The position numbers and the translations under genes are program-made. The notes under the pieces were generated by a model. The model was not told the DNA's origin. It was given only the letters and a program-made list of their open reading frames with translations, and ran no database searches. This document shows positions 8,872 through 17,091 of a DNA stretch of 33,623 bases, in pieces; position 1 is the stretch's first letter; every line of letters begins with the position of its first letter. This DNA is from Paracoccaceae bacterium. Its GTDB lineage: Bacteria > Pseudomonadota > Alphaproteobacteria > Rhodobacterales > Rhodobacteraceae. The DNA is taken from assembly GCA_902534325.1 (NCBI GenBank), contig CACAPQ010000024.1, positions 1 to 33,623 on the forward strand. Reading direction: 5' to 3'.

Positions 8872-9678
8872 TCAGTCCGACGACAGTATCTGATCCATTT
8901 TGATCGAAGGCGTGCTACAACCAGCCTCACCAACTATTTTAGCTGGAACCCCCGCGACAGTTTTCTTAGGTGGTATCTCTTGTAATACAACCGAGCCTGC
9001 TGCGATACGAGAGCAACTACCAACTTTTATATTGCCTAGCACTTTAGCACCAGCGCCTATCATCACACCATCACCTATTTTTGGATGACGATCCTCATCT
9101 TCCTTACCAGTGCCACCTAAAGTAACCGAGTGGAGCATAGAGACATTATCACCAACAACCGATGTTTCACCAATTACGATCGAATGCGCATGATCTATCA
9201 TCAATCCTTTTCCAATTTTTGCTGCTGGATGTATGTCTATTCCAAAAACCTCTGAGGTTCTCATTTGGATAAAATATGCCATATCCCTTTGACTATTAAC
9301 CCATAGCCAGTTTGAAACCCGATACGCTTGGACTGCAAGGAAGCCCTTTAAATACAAAAGAGGCTGCATGTACCTGTTACAGGCTGGGTCCCTATCTACC
9401 ACCGCCATAACATCGGCTCTTGCAGCATTTGCAATCTGCAGATCGTTAGAAATAGCCTTACTGCAAATATCTCTCAGAGTTTGCTCGGAAATTTCAGCTG
9501 ATGCTAATTTCGAAGCAACCCGATGGGCTAAAGCGTTCTCAAAGCTTGGATGTTGAAGGATGCTAGTTTGAATAAATCCGCCAATCGCTGGCTCTGCTAT
9601 CACAGCATCTTCTGCCTCATTACGCAATCTATCCCAAACAGGATCTAACTGAACATATTTTTCTTCTAAATTCACCAT
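8872..9678 (-). CDS. cysE: Serine O-acetyltransferase
   Basis: Acetylates L-serine with acetyl-CoA, the first step of cysteine synthesis. With the ATG at 9678 it has 268 residues; a TTG directly before it would add one. A helical N-terminal domain occupies about 1-145. The left-handed beta-helix acyltransferase domain has hexapeptide repeats such as IGDGVMIGAGAKVLGNIKVG. The catalytic Asp162-His163 pair sits in DHAHSIVIGET. GAAGGAT precedes the start at a suitable distance. The C-terminus ends in ILSSD rather than the terminal isoleucine that in Escherichia coli docks into cysteine synthase, so that complex may not form in the same way. It is the last gene of the long minus-strand run and converges with pdhC with a 3-base gap. 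Confidence 0.94.
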   Translation of the reverse strand: MVNLEEKYVQLDPVWDRLRNEAEDAVIAEPAIGGFIQTSILQHPSFENALAHRVASKLASAEISEQTLRDICSKAISNDLQIANAARADVMAVVDRDPACNRYMQPLLYLKGFLAVQAYRVSNWLWVNSQRDMAYFIQMRTSEVFGIDIHPAAKIGKGLMIDHAHSIVIGETSVVGDNVSMLHSVTLGGTGKEDEDRHPKIGDGVMIGAGAKVLGNIKVGSCSRIAAGSVVLQEIPPKKTVAGVPAKIVGEAGCSTPSIKMDQILSSD

Positions 9679-9725
9679 CAACTGAATCCTTCATTACTTT
9701 ATACATATAGTATTGAAAGCTTTAA

Positions 9726-9759
9726 ATCTCAACAACTTCATAAAATCGTTTGCTGAGAT
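9726..9759 (-). terminator. Hairpin directly after mltG
   Basis: The arms ATCTCAACAA (9726-9735) and TTGCTGAGAT (9750-9759) pair over 10 positions with one G-U wobble in the minus-strand RNA. The hairpin abuts the mltG stop codon and is followed by only three T residues. It may be a weak terminator or an attenuating or 3'-protecting hairpin between mltG and cysE. Confidence 0.35.
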
Positions 9760-10908
9760 CTAGTCTTTGCTATTCTTTTCAATTGCTCTCCACTTAGATA
9801 CATTTTTGTTGTGATCAGTTAAATTTGTGGCAAATGAATGTCCGCCAGTGCCATCTGCAACAAAAAATATGAAGTCCGTATTTTCTGGGTTCAAAGCAGC
9901 AAAAATACTTTCTTCGCCAGGATTTGCAATTGGTGTTGGAGGCAAGCCTCCCCTTAGATATGTATTCCAAGGGGTATCCTTGCGGAGCTCACTTTGTCGA
10001 AGGCCCCGGCCTAAAATTTCTTTTCCTTTTGTTATTCCGTATATTACCGTCGGATCAGTTTGCAGCGGCATACCCTTTTTTAGGCGGTTGATAAATACAC
10101 TCGAAATAATCCGCCGTTCACTTTTTAGCCCCGTCTCTTTTTCAATAATTGAGGCTAAAATCAACGCCTCTTCCGCTGTTTTAAATGGCAAGTCATCTAG
10201 TTTAGACTGCCAAGCTCTTTGTAAAATATTGTCTTGCTTTAAAGACATTTGCTTCAATATTGTTGACCTAAAATCTTTTTGACCAAATTCATAACTATCT
10301 GGGGCCAAACTGCCCTCTTGAGGAATTTCATTTATCTCCCCAGCAAGATAGCTAATTTCATTTAAGGCTTGTACTATTCTCCATGAAGTAGCACCCTCTG
10401 CTATTACAATTCTGTGCCTAGTACTTTTATCATCTACAAAAGAATTAAATTCTGCCGGTCTTTTATCGCTAGATTTAAAAGCAAACTTTTCTTCTAATTT
10501 TGAGGTTTTCGGATCTAGCTCTCGAACTCTGATGGTTGTTGAAACAATTCCTACTCCGTAGATGATTTCTGTGCCGCAAGTATTTGCCCCACCTTGGGTA
10601 ACTATATTAGAAATATCCTGCATTGTTGAAAACGCCGGAATAAGAAAACTACCAGCTTTCAACTTAGTATCTTTTTCTTGATACCGAACGCCTATCCTGA
10701 AAAACCAAGCTGACTGTAGTGCACCTTTTTTTTCTAATTCTTCAGAAACTGTACGAAATGAACTACCACCCGGGATGCGAATGCATATTGCGGTTTCCAA
10801 CGGGCCCGCAGAAATATAAAACGACTTTGCAGTTAGACCTATACCGCCAGCCAAAAGCATTACGACGATTAGTAAAGAAATTATGTTTGAGGCAGCGCTT
10901 CGCCACAT
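9760..10908 (-). CDS. mltG: Endolytic murein transglycosylase MltG
   Basis: Inner-membrane lytic transglycosylase that cuts nascent peptidoglycan strands and is thought to set their length. The chosen ATG (10908) gives 382 residues and starts one base after the fabF stop. A longer in-frame reading into fabF has no support. There is one transmembrane segment near residues 6-28, then a LysM-like region (GSSFRTVSEELEKKG). The catalytic YceG domain follows, with the active-site glutamate in LASIIEKET (Glu256), INRLKKGMPLQTDPTVIYG after it, and GLPPTPIANPG near the end. Coupling to fabF links wall synthesis with fatty-acid synthesis, an arrangement I recall from other alphaproteobacteria. Confidence 0.94.
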   Translation of the reverse strand: MWRSAASNIISLLIVVMLLAGGIGLTAKSFYISAGPLETAICIRIPGGSSFRTVSEELEKKGALQSAWFFRIGVRYQEKDTKLKAGSFLIPAFSTMQDISNIVTQGGANTCGTEIIYGVGIVSTTIRVRELDPKTSKLEEKFAFKSSDKRPAEFNSFVDDKSTRHRIVIAEGATSWRIVQALNEISYLAGEINEIPQEGSLAPDSYEFGQKDFRSTILKQMSLKQDNILQRAWQSKLDDLPFKTAEEALILASIIEKETGLKSERRIISSVFINRLKKGMPLQTDPTVIYGITKGKEILGRGLRQSELRKDTPWNTYLRGGLPPTPIANPGEESIFAALNPENTDFIFFVADGTGGHSFATNLTDHNKNVSKWRAIEKNSKD

Positions 10909-10909
10909 T

Positions 10910-12166
10910 TTACACTTTCGCCAAAAGCAAACTGGCGTTCGTTCCCCCAAAACCAAAGGAGTTAGAAATAGCGTAGTTTATTTCTCTTGATACCTTTTGA
11001 TGTGGAGCCAAATCAATTTGTGTTTCTATTGCAGGATTATCTAAATTGATTGTTGGTGGAGCAACCTGATCACGAATTGCCAAAATAGTAAAAATAGCCT
11101 CGATTGCTCCAGCTGCACCCAGTAAGTGACCAGTTGATGACTTAGTAGACGACATCGTTAATTGCCCAGCCTGATCTCCCATCATTCGCTCAACTGCTGC
11201 TAATTCGATAACGTCTGCCATGGTTGAAGTACCATGCGCGTTTATGTAACATAATTGATCAGGTTCGATACCGGCTTTTTTTAATGCGGCCAGCATAGAT
11301 CTTTCTCCACCTTCACCATTTTCAGAAGGCGCTGTTATATGATACGCATCACCGGACAACCCATATCCAACAACTTCAGCGTATATTTTAGCTCCTCGGC
11401 TTTTTGCATGCTGATACTCTTCCAAAACAACAATTCCAGCCCCCTCACCCATTACAAATCCATCACGATCTACATCATATGGGCGAGACGCCTTCGTTGG
11501 ATCATCAGCTCTTTTAGTTGATAGCGCTTTACAGGCGTTAAACCCACCAATTCCTATCTCAGAAATGGCAGCCTCAGCTCCACCTGCAATCATTACATCA
11601 GCATCATTAGCAGCAATAAGCCTAGCCGCATCACCAATTGCGTGTGCTCCGGTTGAACAGGCAGTTACGACTGAATGATTAGGGCCTTTGAAGCCAAATC
11701 GAATACTAACCTGCCCGGATATCAAATTTATCAGTGCACCCGGTATAAAAAATGGTGAAATTCTTCTGGGTCCACGCTCATTAATCATTACTGCAGTTTC
11801 TGCTATAGAATTTAAACCGCCAATACCTGAGCCAATCATTACACCGGTGCGAAGTAATTTGGCCTCTTCAGTAGGCTTCCAATCAGCATCCCTTACGGCC
11901 ATTTCTGAAGCAGCAATACCATACAAGATAAAGTCGTCTACTTTTCTTCGTTCCTTTGGCTCCACCCAATCATCGGCATTGAAGGTTCCATTTAGACCAT
12001 CTCCATGAGGAACCTCGCAAGCATACTTTGTTGCGACCCGGTCAGCATTAAAACGTGTTATTAGACCTGCACCAGATTCTCCATTAAGAATACGCGACCA
12101 AGTTTCCTCAACGCCACAGGCGAGAGGCGATATCAACCCTAATCCCGTAATAACTACTCGACGCAT
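10910..12166 (-). CDS. fabF: Beta-ketoacyl-ACP synthase II
   Basis: Condenses malonyl-ACP with acyl-ACP in fatty-acid elongation. The 418 residues are normal for KAS II. The Cys-His-His triad is visible: Cys170 in VVTACSTGAH, His311 in NAHGTSTMAD and His347 in STKSSTGHLLGAAGA. GFGGTNASLL near the end is the conserved C-terminal glycine motif. It lies downstream of acpP, with a terminator hairpin and a palindrome in the 133-base gap, so it may have its own promoter or depend on read-through. mltG follows after one base. Identity is secure; the division between FabF and FabB rests on length and triad spacing. Confidence 0.96.
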   Translation of the reverse strand: MRRVVITGLGLISPLACGVEETWSRILNGESGAGLITRFNADRVATKYACEVPHGDGLNGTFNADDWVEPKERRKVDDFILYGIAASEMAVRDADWKPTEEAKLLRTGVMIGSGIGGLNSIAETAVMINERGPRRISPFFIPGALINLISGQVSIRFGFKGPNHSVVTACSTGAHAIGDAARLIAANDADVMIAGGAEAAISEIGIGGFNACKALSTKRADDPTKASRPYDVDRDGFVMGEGAGIVVLEEYQHAKSRGAKIYAEVVGYGLSGDAYHITAPSENGEGGERSMLAALKKAGIEPDQLCYINAHGTSTMADVIELAAVERMMGDQAGQLTMSSTKSSTGHLLGAAGAIEAIFTILAIRDQVAPPTINLDNPAIETQIDLAPHQKVSREINYAISNSFGFGGTNASLLLAKV

Positions 12167-12211
12167 GTTTTACTCATTTTAGACCGCTTTGCTTGCTAAT
12201 AGCGCGTAAGA

Positions 12212-12225
12212 GCCCGATAGGGCAA
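12212..12225. repeat. 14-base palindromic element, copy 1 (acpP-fabF gap)
   Basis: GCCCGATAGGGCAA contains a local palindrome, GCCC-N4-GGGC. The same 14 bases recur in inverse orientation at 12593-12606 on the other side of acpP. It also sits inside a wider GAGCCC...GGGCTC inverted repeat (12210-12236). Confidence 0.5.
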
Positions 12226-12254
12226 GTCTTGTGGGCTCCTATCACGAAACAAAT

Positions 12255-12277
12255 AAAAACCCTCGTGTCTGCGAGGG
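12255..12277 (-). terminator. Rho-independent terminator after acpP
   Basis: In the minus-strand RNA, CCCTCG and CGAGGG (12272-12277 and 12260-12265) form a 6-base GC-rich stem with a 6-base loop, followed at once by a run of five T residues and TTTG-rich sequence. It begins about 22 bases after the acpP stop. It should limit read-through from the strongly expressed acpP into fabF. Confidence 0.75.
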
Positions 12278-12299
12278 CTCTAATCAACTGATACTTTAG

Positions 12300-12533
12300 T
12301 TAAGCAGCTTCTCCGATGAACTTAACAGCATCTCCAAAAGTTTGGATATTTTCCGCAGCATCATCTGGTATTTCAATTCCAAACTCTTCTTCAAATGCCA
12401 TTACTAACTCAACCGTATCCAAGCTATCGGCACCTAGATCATCAATAAACGATGCATTATCAACAACTTTATCTTCATCAACGCCTAAATGTTCTACAAC
12501 AATTTTTTTAACGCGGTCTGCGGTATCGCTCAT
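12300..12533 (-). CDS. acpP: Acyl carrier protein
   Basis: Carries growing acyl chains on a 4'-phosphopantetheine arm during fatty-acid synthesis. It has 77 residues, very acidic, with the modification site Ser37 in [10 protein letters not shown]. This is the typical four-helix ACP pattern ending in an alanine-rich helix. AGGAAG lies at good distance before the ATG. Its 233-base upstream gap and its own terminator suggest an independent, strongly expressed transcript, as is usual for acpP. It sits between fabG and fabF. Confidence 0.98.
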   Translation of the reverse strand: MSDTADRVKKIVVEHLGVDEDKVVDNASFIDDLGADSLDTVELVMAFEEEFGIEIPDDAAENIQTFGDAVKFIGEAA

Positions 12534-12592
12534 CGTATCTTCCTCATTCTGCAGGGATTGAACCCGATTTTCCCCTAAATTTAAAAGGGTTT

Positions 12593-12606
12593 TTGCCCTA
12601 TCGGGC
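12593..12606. repeat. 14-base palindromic element, copy 2 (fabG-acpP gap)
   Basis: TTGCCCTATCGGGC is the exact reverse complement of the element at 12212-12225. It lies about 60 bases before the acpP start, probably within the acpP leader. In the minus-strand RNA it would form a short GCCC-N4-GGGC hairpin followed by a run of A residues, so it is not a terminator in that direction. Confidence 0.5.
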
Positions 12607-12766
12607 GGTTATGTTAACTAAAGCTAAAAAGCTGTTTTTTGTTTAAACAACTCATCATTAACTTTTCACGAGCCCTATAACATAAGAATTTAAATTAGCA
12701 AACGTTTTGCAATAAAAAGAATGCTGAATTTAAAAATTGTTTACAAAATAATTAAATCCTTAAATT

Positions 12767-13504
12767 TTAGATCATAGCCATGCCACCATTGATATGAAGT
12801 GTCGCTCCAGTCAAATAACTTGCCTCGGGGCTTGCTAAATATAGTGCGGCAGATGCTATTTCGGCGGCAGTCCCCATTCTTCCCGCCGGGATCTGGGTCA
12901 TTATATTAGTTTTCTGATCTTCATTTAATTTATCCGTCATCGGCGTTTCAATAAACCCTGGTGCAATAATGTTGACTGTAATTCCCCGACTTGCCACCTC
13001 AAAAGCTAGCGACTTAGACATTCCCACCATTCCAGCCTTGGAAGCTACATAATTAGCTTGCCCAGGATTACCTGTAGAACCAACCACTGAACTAATATTG
13101 ATTATGCGACCCCAACGATTTTTCATCATACCACGCACAACGCCCTTACAAAGTTTCATTGTTGCTGTTAAGTTTATACCCAAAACCGTCTGCCACTCTT
13201 CATCTGACATCCGCATGAACAAATTATCCCGCGTAACACCCGCGTTGTTTACCAAAATATCTATACCACCCATCTTTTCAGAAGCATCTCTCAAAAGACC
13301 CTCGATAGCTATAGGATCACTCAAATTACATGGAAAGATTTGTGTATTATCACCCAATAAATCTGATAAAACCTGTAAACTTTCTAATCGGGTTCCACTA
13401 ATCGCAACCTCGGCACCAGCTTCATTAAGCGTTTTAGCTATTTCCCCGCCTATACCTCCAGAAGCCCCAGTAACAAGAGCTTTTTTTCCATTAAGATCAA
13501 ACAT
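12767..13504 (-). CDS. fabG: 3-oxoacyl-ACP reductase
   Basis: NADPH-dependent reduction of 3-ketoacyl-ACP in the fatty-acid cycle. It is a 245-residue short-chain dehydrogenase. The cofactor motif TGASGGIGG is at 12-20, NNAG at 86-89, and the catalytic Ser139, Tyr152 and Lys156 (YVASK) follow. ARG/GFIETPMT-type substrate-loop residues lie near 180-190, and the end motif is GATLHINGGMAMI. AAGGT precedes the ATG. It is 18 bases downstream of fabD and upstream of acpP. Among the many short-chain dehydrogenases, its place in the fab cluster makes the FabG call firm. Confidence 0.97.
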   Translation of the reverse strand: MFDLNGKKALVTGASGGIGGEIAKTLNEAGAEVAISGTRLESLQVLSDLLGDNTQIFPCNLSDPIAIEGLLRDASEKMGGIDILVNNAGVTRDNLFMRMSDEEWQTVLGINLTATMKLCKGVVRGMMKNRWGRIINISSVVGSTGNPGQANYVASKAGMVGMSKSLAFEVASRGITVNIIAPGFIETPMTDKLNEDQKTNIMTQIPAGRMGTAAEIASAALYLASPEASYLTGATLHINGGMAMI

Positions 13505-13522
13505 TAAATGATACCTTTTAAT

Positions 13523-14452
13523 TTAAAATTTTACTGTTCTTATATCCTCAGGTGAAGAAATACTCTTGAGATCTATATTTTTATCGATCCGTCTTATCAT
13601 TCCACTCAAGGCTTTACCCGACCCAACTTCCCAAATTTCATCCACCTTATTTTTTGCCATCCATATGACTGATTCACGCCATCTAACTGACCCAGTAACC
13701 TGACTAACTAAAAATTTTTTTATCTCGGCGGGATCCAAAACCGCTTGAGCGCTTACATTTGATATAATTGGAACAATTGGTGGTTTAATTTTAATAGTTT
13801 CTAATTCAATCTTCATTTTTTCTGCTGCAGGAGCCATCAATTCACAGTGAAATGGGGCGCTCACAGGAAGCATAATAGCTCTTTTCGCCCCAAGATTTTT
13901 AGCAAGCTCAATAGCTAACTCTACGGCAGCTTTTTCACCAGATATGACAACTTGTAAGGGATCATTATCATTTGCTGCCTGACAAATACCTGCAGCTTGA
14001 GCTTCACTAGCCAAAGATTGAACCGTCGCAAAGTTTAATCCCAATATAGCAGCCATAGCCCCAACTCCAACGGGAACTGCATCTTGCATAGCGAGCCCTC
14101 TAGCTCTCAGCAGTCTTGCCGCATCTGAAACAGAAATAGCTTTACTCATCGCCAGCGCAGAATATTCACCCAGAGAGTGCCCGGCTAAGTAAGCACATTT
14201 ATCAATTTTAAAACCTTCACTTTCTAATCCTCGTAATGCCGCTAAGCTCATCGCCATTAATGCTGGCTGAGCGTTTTGGGTGAGAGTCAATTCTTTAATA
14301 TCGCCATCCCATATTATGGAAGATAGGTTTTCGCCCAATGCATCATCAACTTCCTCAAATATAGCTTTAGCTGACGAATATTCGTCAGCTAGTAATTTGC
14401 CCATTCCTATACTCTGAGACCCTTGTCCAGGGCATACTAAAGCTCTAACCAC
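13523..14452 (-). CDS. fabD: Malonyl-CoA:ACP transacylase
   Basis: Moves malonyl from coenzyme A to ACP to feed chain elongation. It has 309 residues. The start motif GQGSQSIGMG is at 9-18, the nucleophile is Ser93 in GHSLGEYSAL, and His202 in SAPFHCELM completes the pair. The start is GTG, supported by a strong AAGGAG six bases upstream. It is first in the fabD-fabG block. The 58-base gap behind the amidase gene contains a perfect 10-base palindrome, CAGATATCTG (14477-14486), of unknown meaning. Confidence 0.96.
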   Translation of the reverse strand: MVRALVCPGQGSQSIGMGKLLADEYSSAKAIFEEVDDALGENLSSIIWDGDIKELTLTQNAQPALMAMSLAALRGLESEGFKIDKCAYLAGHSLGEYSALAMSKAISVSDAARLLRARGLAMQDAVPVGVGAMAAILGLNFATVQSLASEAQAAGICQAANDNDPLQVVISGEKAAVELAIELAKNLGAKRAIMLPVSAPFHCELMAPAAEKMKIELETIKIKPPIVPIISNVSAQAVLDPAEIKKFLVSQVTGSVRWRESVIWMAKNKVDEIWEVGSGKALSGMIRRIDKNIDLKSISSPEDIRTVKF

Positions 14453-14510
14453 AAATAACTCCTTATATGTAAATTGCAGATATCTGTCTTGTTGAAATCA
14501 TGCAATCCTT

Positions 14511-15884
14511 TTAGTTTATAAAAGTAGGCGGGTATTTTTCTGGAAAACTTGTAGCGCTGTGCCAACTTTCGGCAATATTTAAAAGGTTATTATCAGAAAA
14601 CTGTTTGCCAATTAATTGAATACCAAATGGCAATTTATTTTTGCAAAAACCAGCTGGAAGATTAATAGCTGGAAGCCCTATTAAACTGACCGGCACTACG
14701 ACCTGCATCCATCTATGATATGTGTCCATCGGATAGTTAGAAATGAATTCTGGATATTCTTTTTCTATATTAAACGGCTGTACCTGTGTTGAAGGTAATA
14801 CAGCAGCATCACACTGGTTAAGCACTGAAGCCATTTTCTTAAACCACTCGCTTCGGGTCTTAGAAGCTTGTATTATCTCGTCGTTTTTGAGCGATAGCCC
14901 TCGCTTTATTTCCCATATAAGTGGTTTCTTCATCAACCTACGTTTTCCTGGATCATCAAATTCCTTTGCAAGCGAGTTGGCTACGGACCAAGATCGCAAA
15001 GTAATCCATGCTTCCCAAATTTTTTCCATGTCCATAGGTAAGTCAATAACTTCAATAGAAGCGCCTAGTTCCTCAAATTTTTTTAACGATTGCTCAGTGA
15101 GATCCCTTATTTCTTCTTCAAGTGGAAGATCCCAGCCCATAAAAGATATTATCCTTTTATTTTTTAACGAATGTTCCTTTAACGGCACGTTAACATCAAA
15201 AAAAGGAACTCCATTAGGCTGCCGTTCATCTTTACCAGCCATAACCCTCAATAAAACTGCTAAATCGTGAGGGTTTTTAGCCATTGGTCCACTAGTAGAC
15301 AATTTATGCAAATATAACTCATCACTAGGTTCACTAGGCACTAAGCCCCAGGTAGGTCGCATCCCATAGACATTATTCCAAGCAGCGGGGTTCCGAAGAG
15401 AACCCATCATATCCGATCCATCAGCATATTTTACCATATCACAAGCCAAAGCAACCGCCGCCCCACCAGAGGATCCTCCAGCAGATTTACTCAAGTTATA
15501 GGGGTTTTTTGTAGCTCCAAATACTGGATTAAAAGTATTACTACCCAAACCAAGCTCTGGTGTATTCGTTTTTCCAATTATAATAGCGCCGGCCTGACGC
15601 ATTCGGGCAACAATTATGTCGTCATTATCGGCTATTTCATTAGCAAAAATCGGCGAACCTTGAGTTGTCTTAAAGCCCTTTGCATTCGCTAAATCTTTTA
15701 TTGCAATGATCTCGCCATGAAGTTCACCTTGCTCCTCAATTGGCAATTTTTCTTTATTAAAAGCCTCATCTAGAATATCATTTTCTTGTCGCATCGAAAC
15801 AATGGCATTCACTTCAGGGTTCCATTTACGAATTTGCGCAAGCCTAAATTCAATTTTGTCTGTTATTGATCGTTCAACTGTCAA
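14511..15884 (-). CDS. Amidase-signature family enzyme, substrate unknown
   Basis: Hydrolase of the amidase-signature superfamily (Ser-cisSer-Lys triad). Lys63 lies in IAIKDLANAKG. The glycine/serine-rich core KSAGGSSGGAA has the cis-serine at 138 or 139. The nucleophile is probably Ser162, in DMMGSLRNPAAW. The C-terminal NLPAGFCKNKLPFGIQLIG is also typical. The start is a TTG at 15884 with no good ribosome-binding site; an in-frame stop lies six codons upstream. The protein lacks roughly the first 15-20 residues common in the family, the helix before the LAQIRKWNPEVNAIV segment. It follows prfB by 36 bases on the same strand. It is not a convincing GatA, since gatB/gatC are absent. The substrate cannot be inferred. 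Confidence 0.85.
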   Translation of the reverse strand: MTVERSITDKIEFRLAQIRKWNPEVNAIVSMRQENDILDEAFNKEKLPIEEQGELHGEIIAIKDLANAKGFKTTQGSPIFANEIADNDDIIVARMRQAGAIIIGKTNTPELGLGSNTFNPVFGATKNPYNLSKSAGGSSGGAAVALACDMVKYADGSDMMGSLRNPAAWNNVYGMRPTWGLVPSEPSDELYLHKLSTSGPMAKNPHDLAVLLRVMAGKDERQPNGVPFFDVNVPLKEHSLKNKRIISFMGWDLPLEEEIRDLTEQSLKKFEELGASIEVIDLPMDMEKIWEAWITLRSWSVANSLAKEFDDPGKRRLMKKPLIWEIKRGLSLKNDEIIQASKTRSEWFKKMASVLNQCDAAVLPSTQVQPFNIEKEYPEFISNYPMDTYHRWMQVVVPVSLIGLPAINLPAGFCKNKLPFGIQLIGKQFSDNNLLNIAESWHSATSFPEKYPPTFIN

Positions 15885-15920
15885 AATGTTATCTTTTATC
15901 TAATTTTCTCTACTCTTAAC

Positions 15921-17048
15921 TTAATCGCTATCCTTTGCTTCAGCCCTTGATTTCCCAGAAACATTCATTGCTAAAGTAGCAGCCATAAAATCGTCGAGAT
16001 CACCATCTAATACTCCTTTTGTATCAGAAGTTTCGTGTCCGGTTCTAAGGTCTTTGACCATCTGATAAGGTTGTAAGACATACGACCTTATTTGGTTGCC
16101 CCAACCCGCGTCACCTTTATTCTCATGGGCCTCAACAACCGCAGCACTTCTACGATCTAACTCCAGCTGGTATAATCGCGATTTTAGCGCTTTCATTGCA
16201 ATATCGCGGTTTTGATGCTGAGATTTTTCTGAGCTTGTCACTACAATTCCCGTGGGATTATGCGTTATTCTAACTGCTGAGTCAGTGGTGTTAACGTGTT
16301 GCCCACCAGCTCCTGAAGAGCGAAAAGTGTCTATTCGAATATCCGCTGGATTAACCTCAATATCAATATTATCATCTACTACTGGATAAACCCAAATTGA
16401 ACAAAAAGAAGTATGCCTTTTAGCCGAACTATCAAAAGGTGAAATTCTAACAAGTCTATGAACGCCACTTTCCGATTTCAGCCAACCATAAGAATTATGA
16501 CCACTTATTTTGTAAGTCGCAGATTTAACGCCAGCTTCTTCCCCAGGAGTTTCAGATTGCAAATCGACATTATATCCTGTTTTTTGAGCCCACCTTAGAT
16601 ACATACGAGCCAACATTGCCGCCCAATCACAACTCTCTGTACCGCCCGCACCCGCATGGATTTCAAGGAATGTATCGTTTGCATCAGCCTCACCATTCAA
16701 AAGCGCTTCAAGCTCTTTTGAAGCTGCATTTTTAGCTAAAAGGTTTATAGCTTTTTCAGCTTCATCAATAATTTCGCTATCTTCTTCTTGCTCACCCAAT
16801 TCAATCATTTCGATATTATAGAGTAGATCATCTCTGATTTGATTATGCCCCTCCATTGCGTCAACTAATGATTGTCTCTCTCTCATCAACTTCTGAGCCT
16901 GATCAGGTTTATCCCAAAGATTGGGGTCTTCCACACGAGCATTAAATTCTTCTAGACGATTAGAAGCAGTATCCCAGTCCATTCTCTGGCGAAGTAGTTC
17001 CAAAGATTTTTCAACTGAGTTAACTAAATTTTCTATATCTGCTCTCAT
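15921..17048 (-). CDS. prfB: Peptide chain release factor 2, no frameshift
   Basis: Recognises UGA and UAA stop codons and triggers peptide release. It has 375 residues in one uninterrupted frame. The stop-recognition tripeptide SPF is at 203-205, and the GGQ that enters the peptidyl-transferase centre is at 248-250, within RSSGAGGQHVNTTDSAVR. The N-terminal helical domain starts MRADIENLV and is complete. The autoregulatory UGA frameshift site known from Escherichia coli prfB is absent, as I recall for relatives of this group. It lies 43 bases downstream of mrcA and 36 bases upstream of the amidase gene. Confidence 0.97.
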   Translation of the reverse strand: MRADIENLVNSVEKSLELLRQRMDWDTASNRLEEFNARVEDPNLWDKPDQAQKLMRERQSLVDAMEGHNQIRDDLLYNIEMIELGEQEEDSEIIDEAEKAINLLAKNAASKELEALLNGEADANDTFLEIHAGAGGTESCDWAAMLARMYLRWAQKTGYNVDLQSETPGEEAGVKSATYKISGHNSYGWLKSESGVHRLVRISPFDSSAKRHTSFCSIWVYPVVDDNIDIEVNPADIRIDTFRSSGAGGQHVNTTDSAVRITHNPTGIVVTSSEKSQHQNRDIAMKALKSRLYQLELDRRSAAVVEAHENKGDAGWGNQIRSYVLQPYQMVKDLRTGHETSDTKGVLDGDLDDFMAATLAMNVSGKSRAEAKDSD

Positions 17049-17091
17049 AGTTTTTCTTTTTATTTACCACTAATATTTTGTAAATTTTTTC

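Noticed and set aside
12555-12580. tRNA-like T-arm (GGGTTCAATCCC on the minus strand) in the acpP leader
   Set aside because: No matching acceptor stem, D-arm or anticodon arm can be drawn around it, and the T-stem itself pairs poorly once the loop is fixed.
16950-17048. Programmed frameshift in prfB
   Set aside because: The frame is continuous through the N-terminal helices and there is no internal UGA at the expected place.
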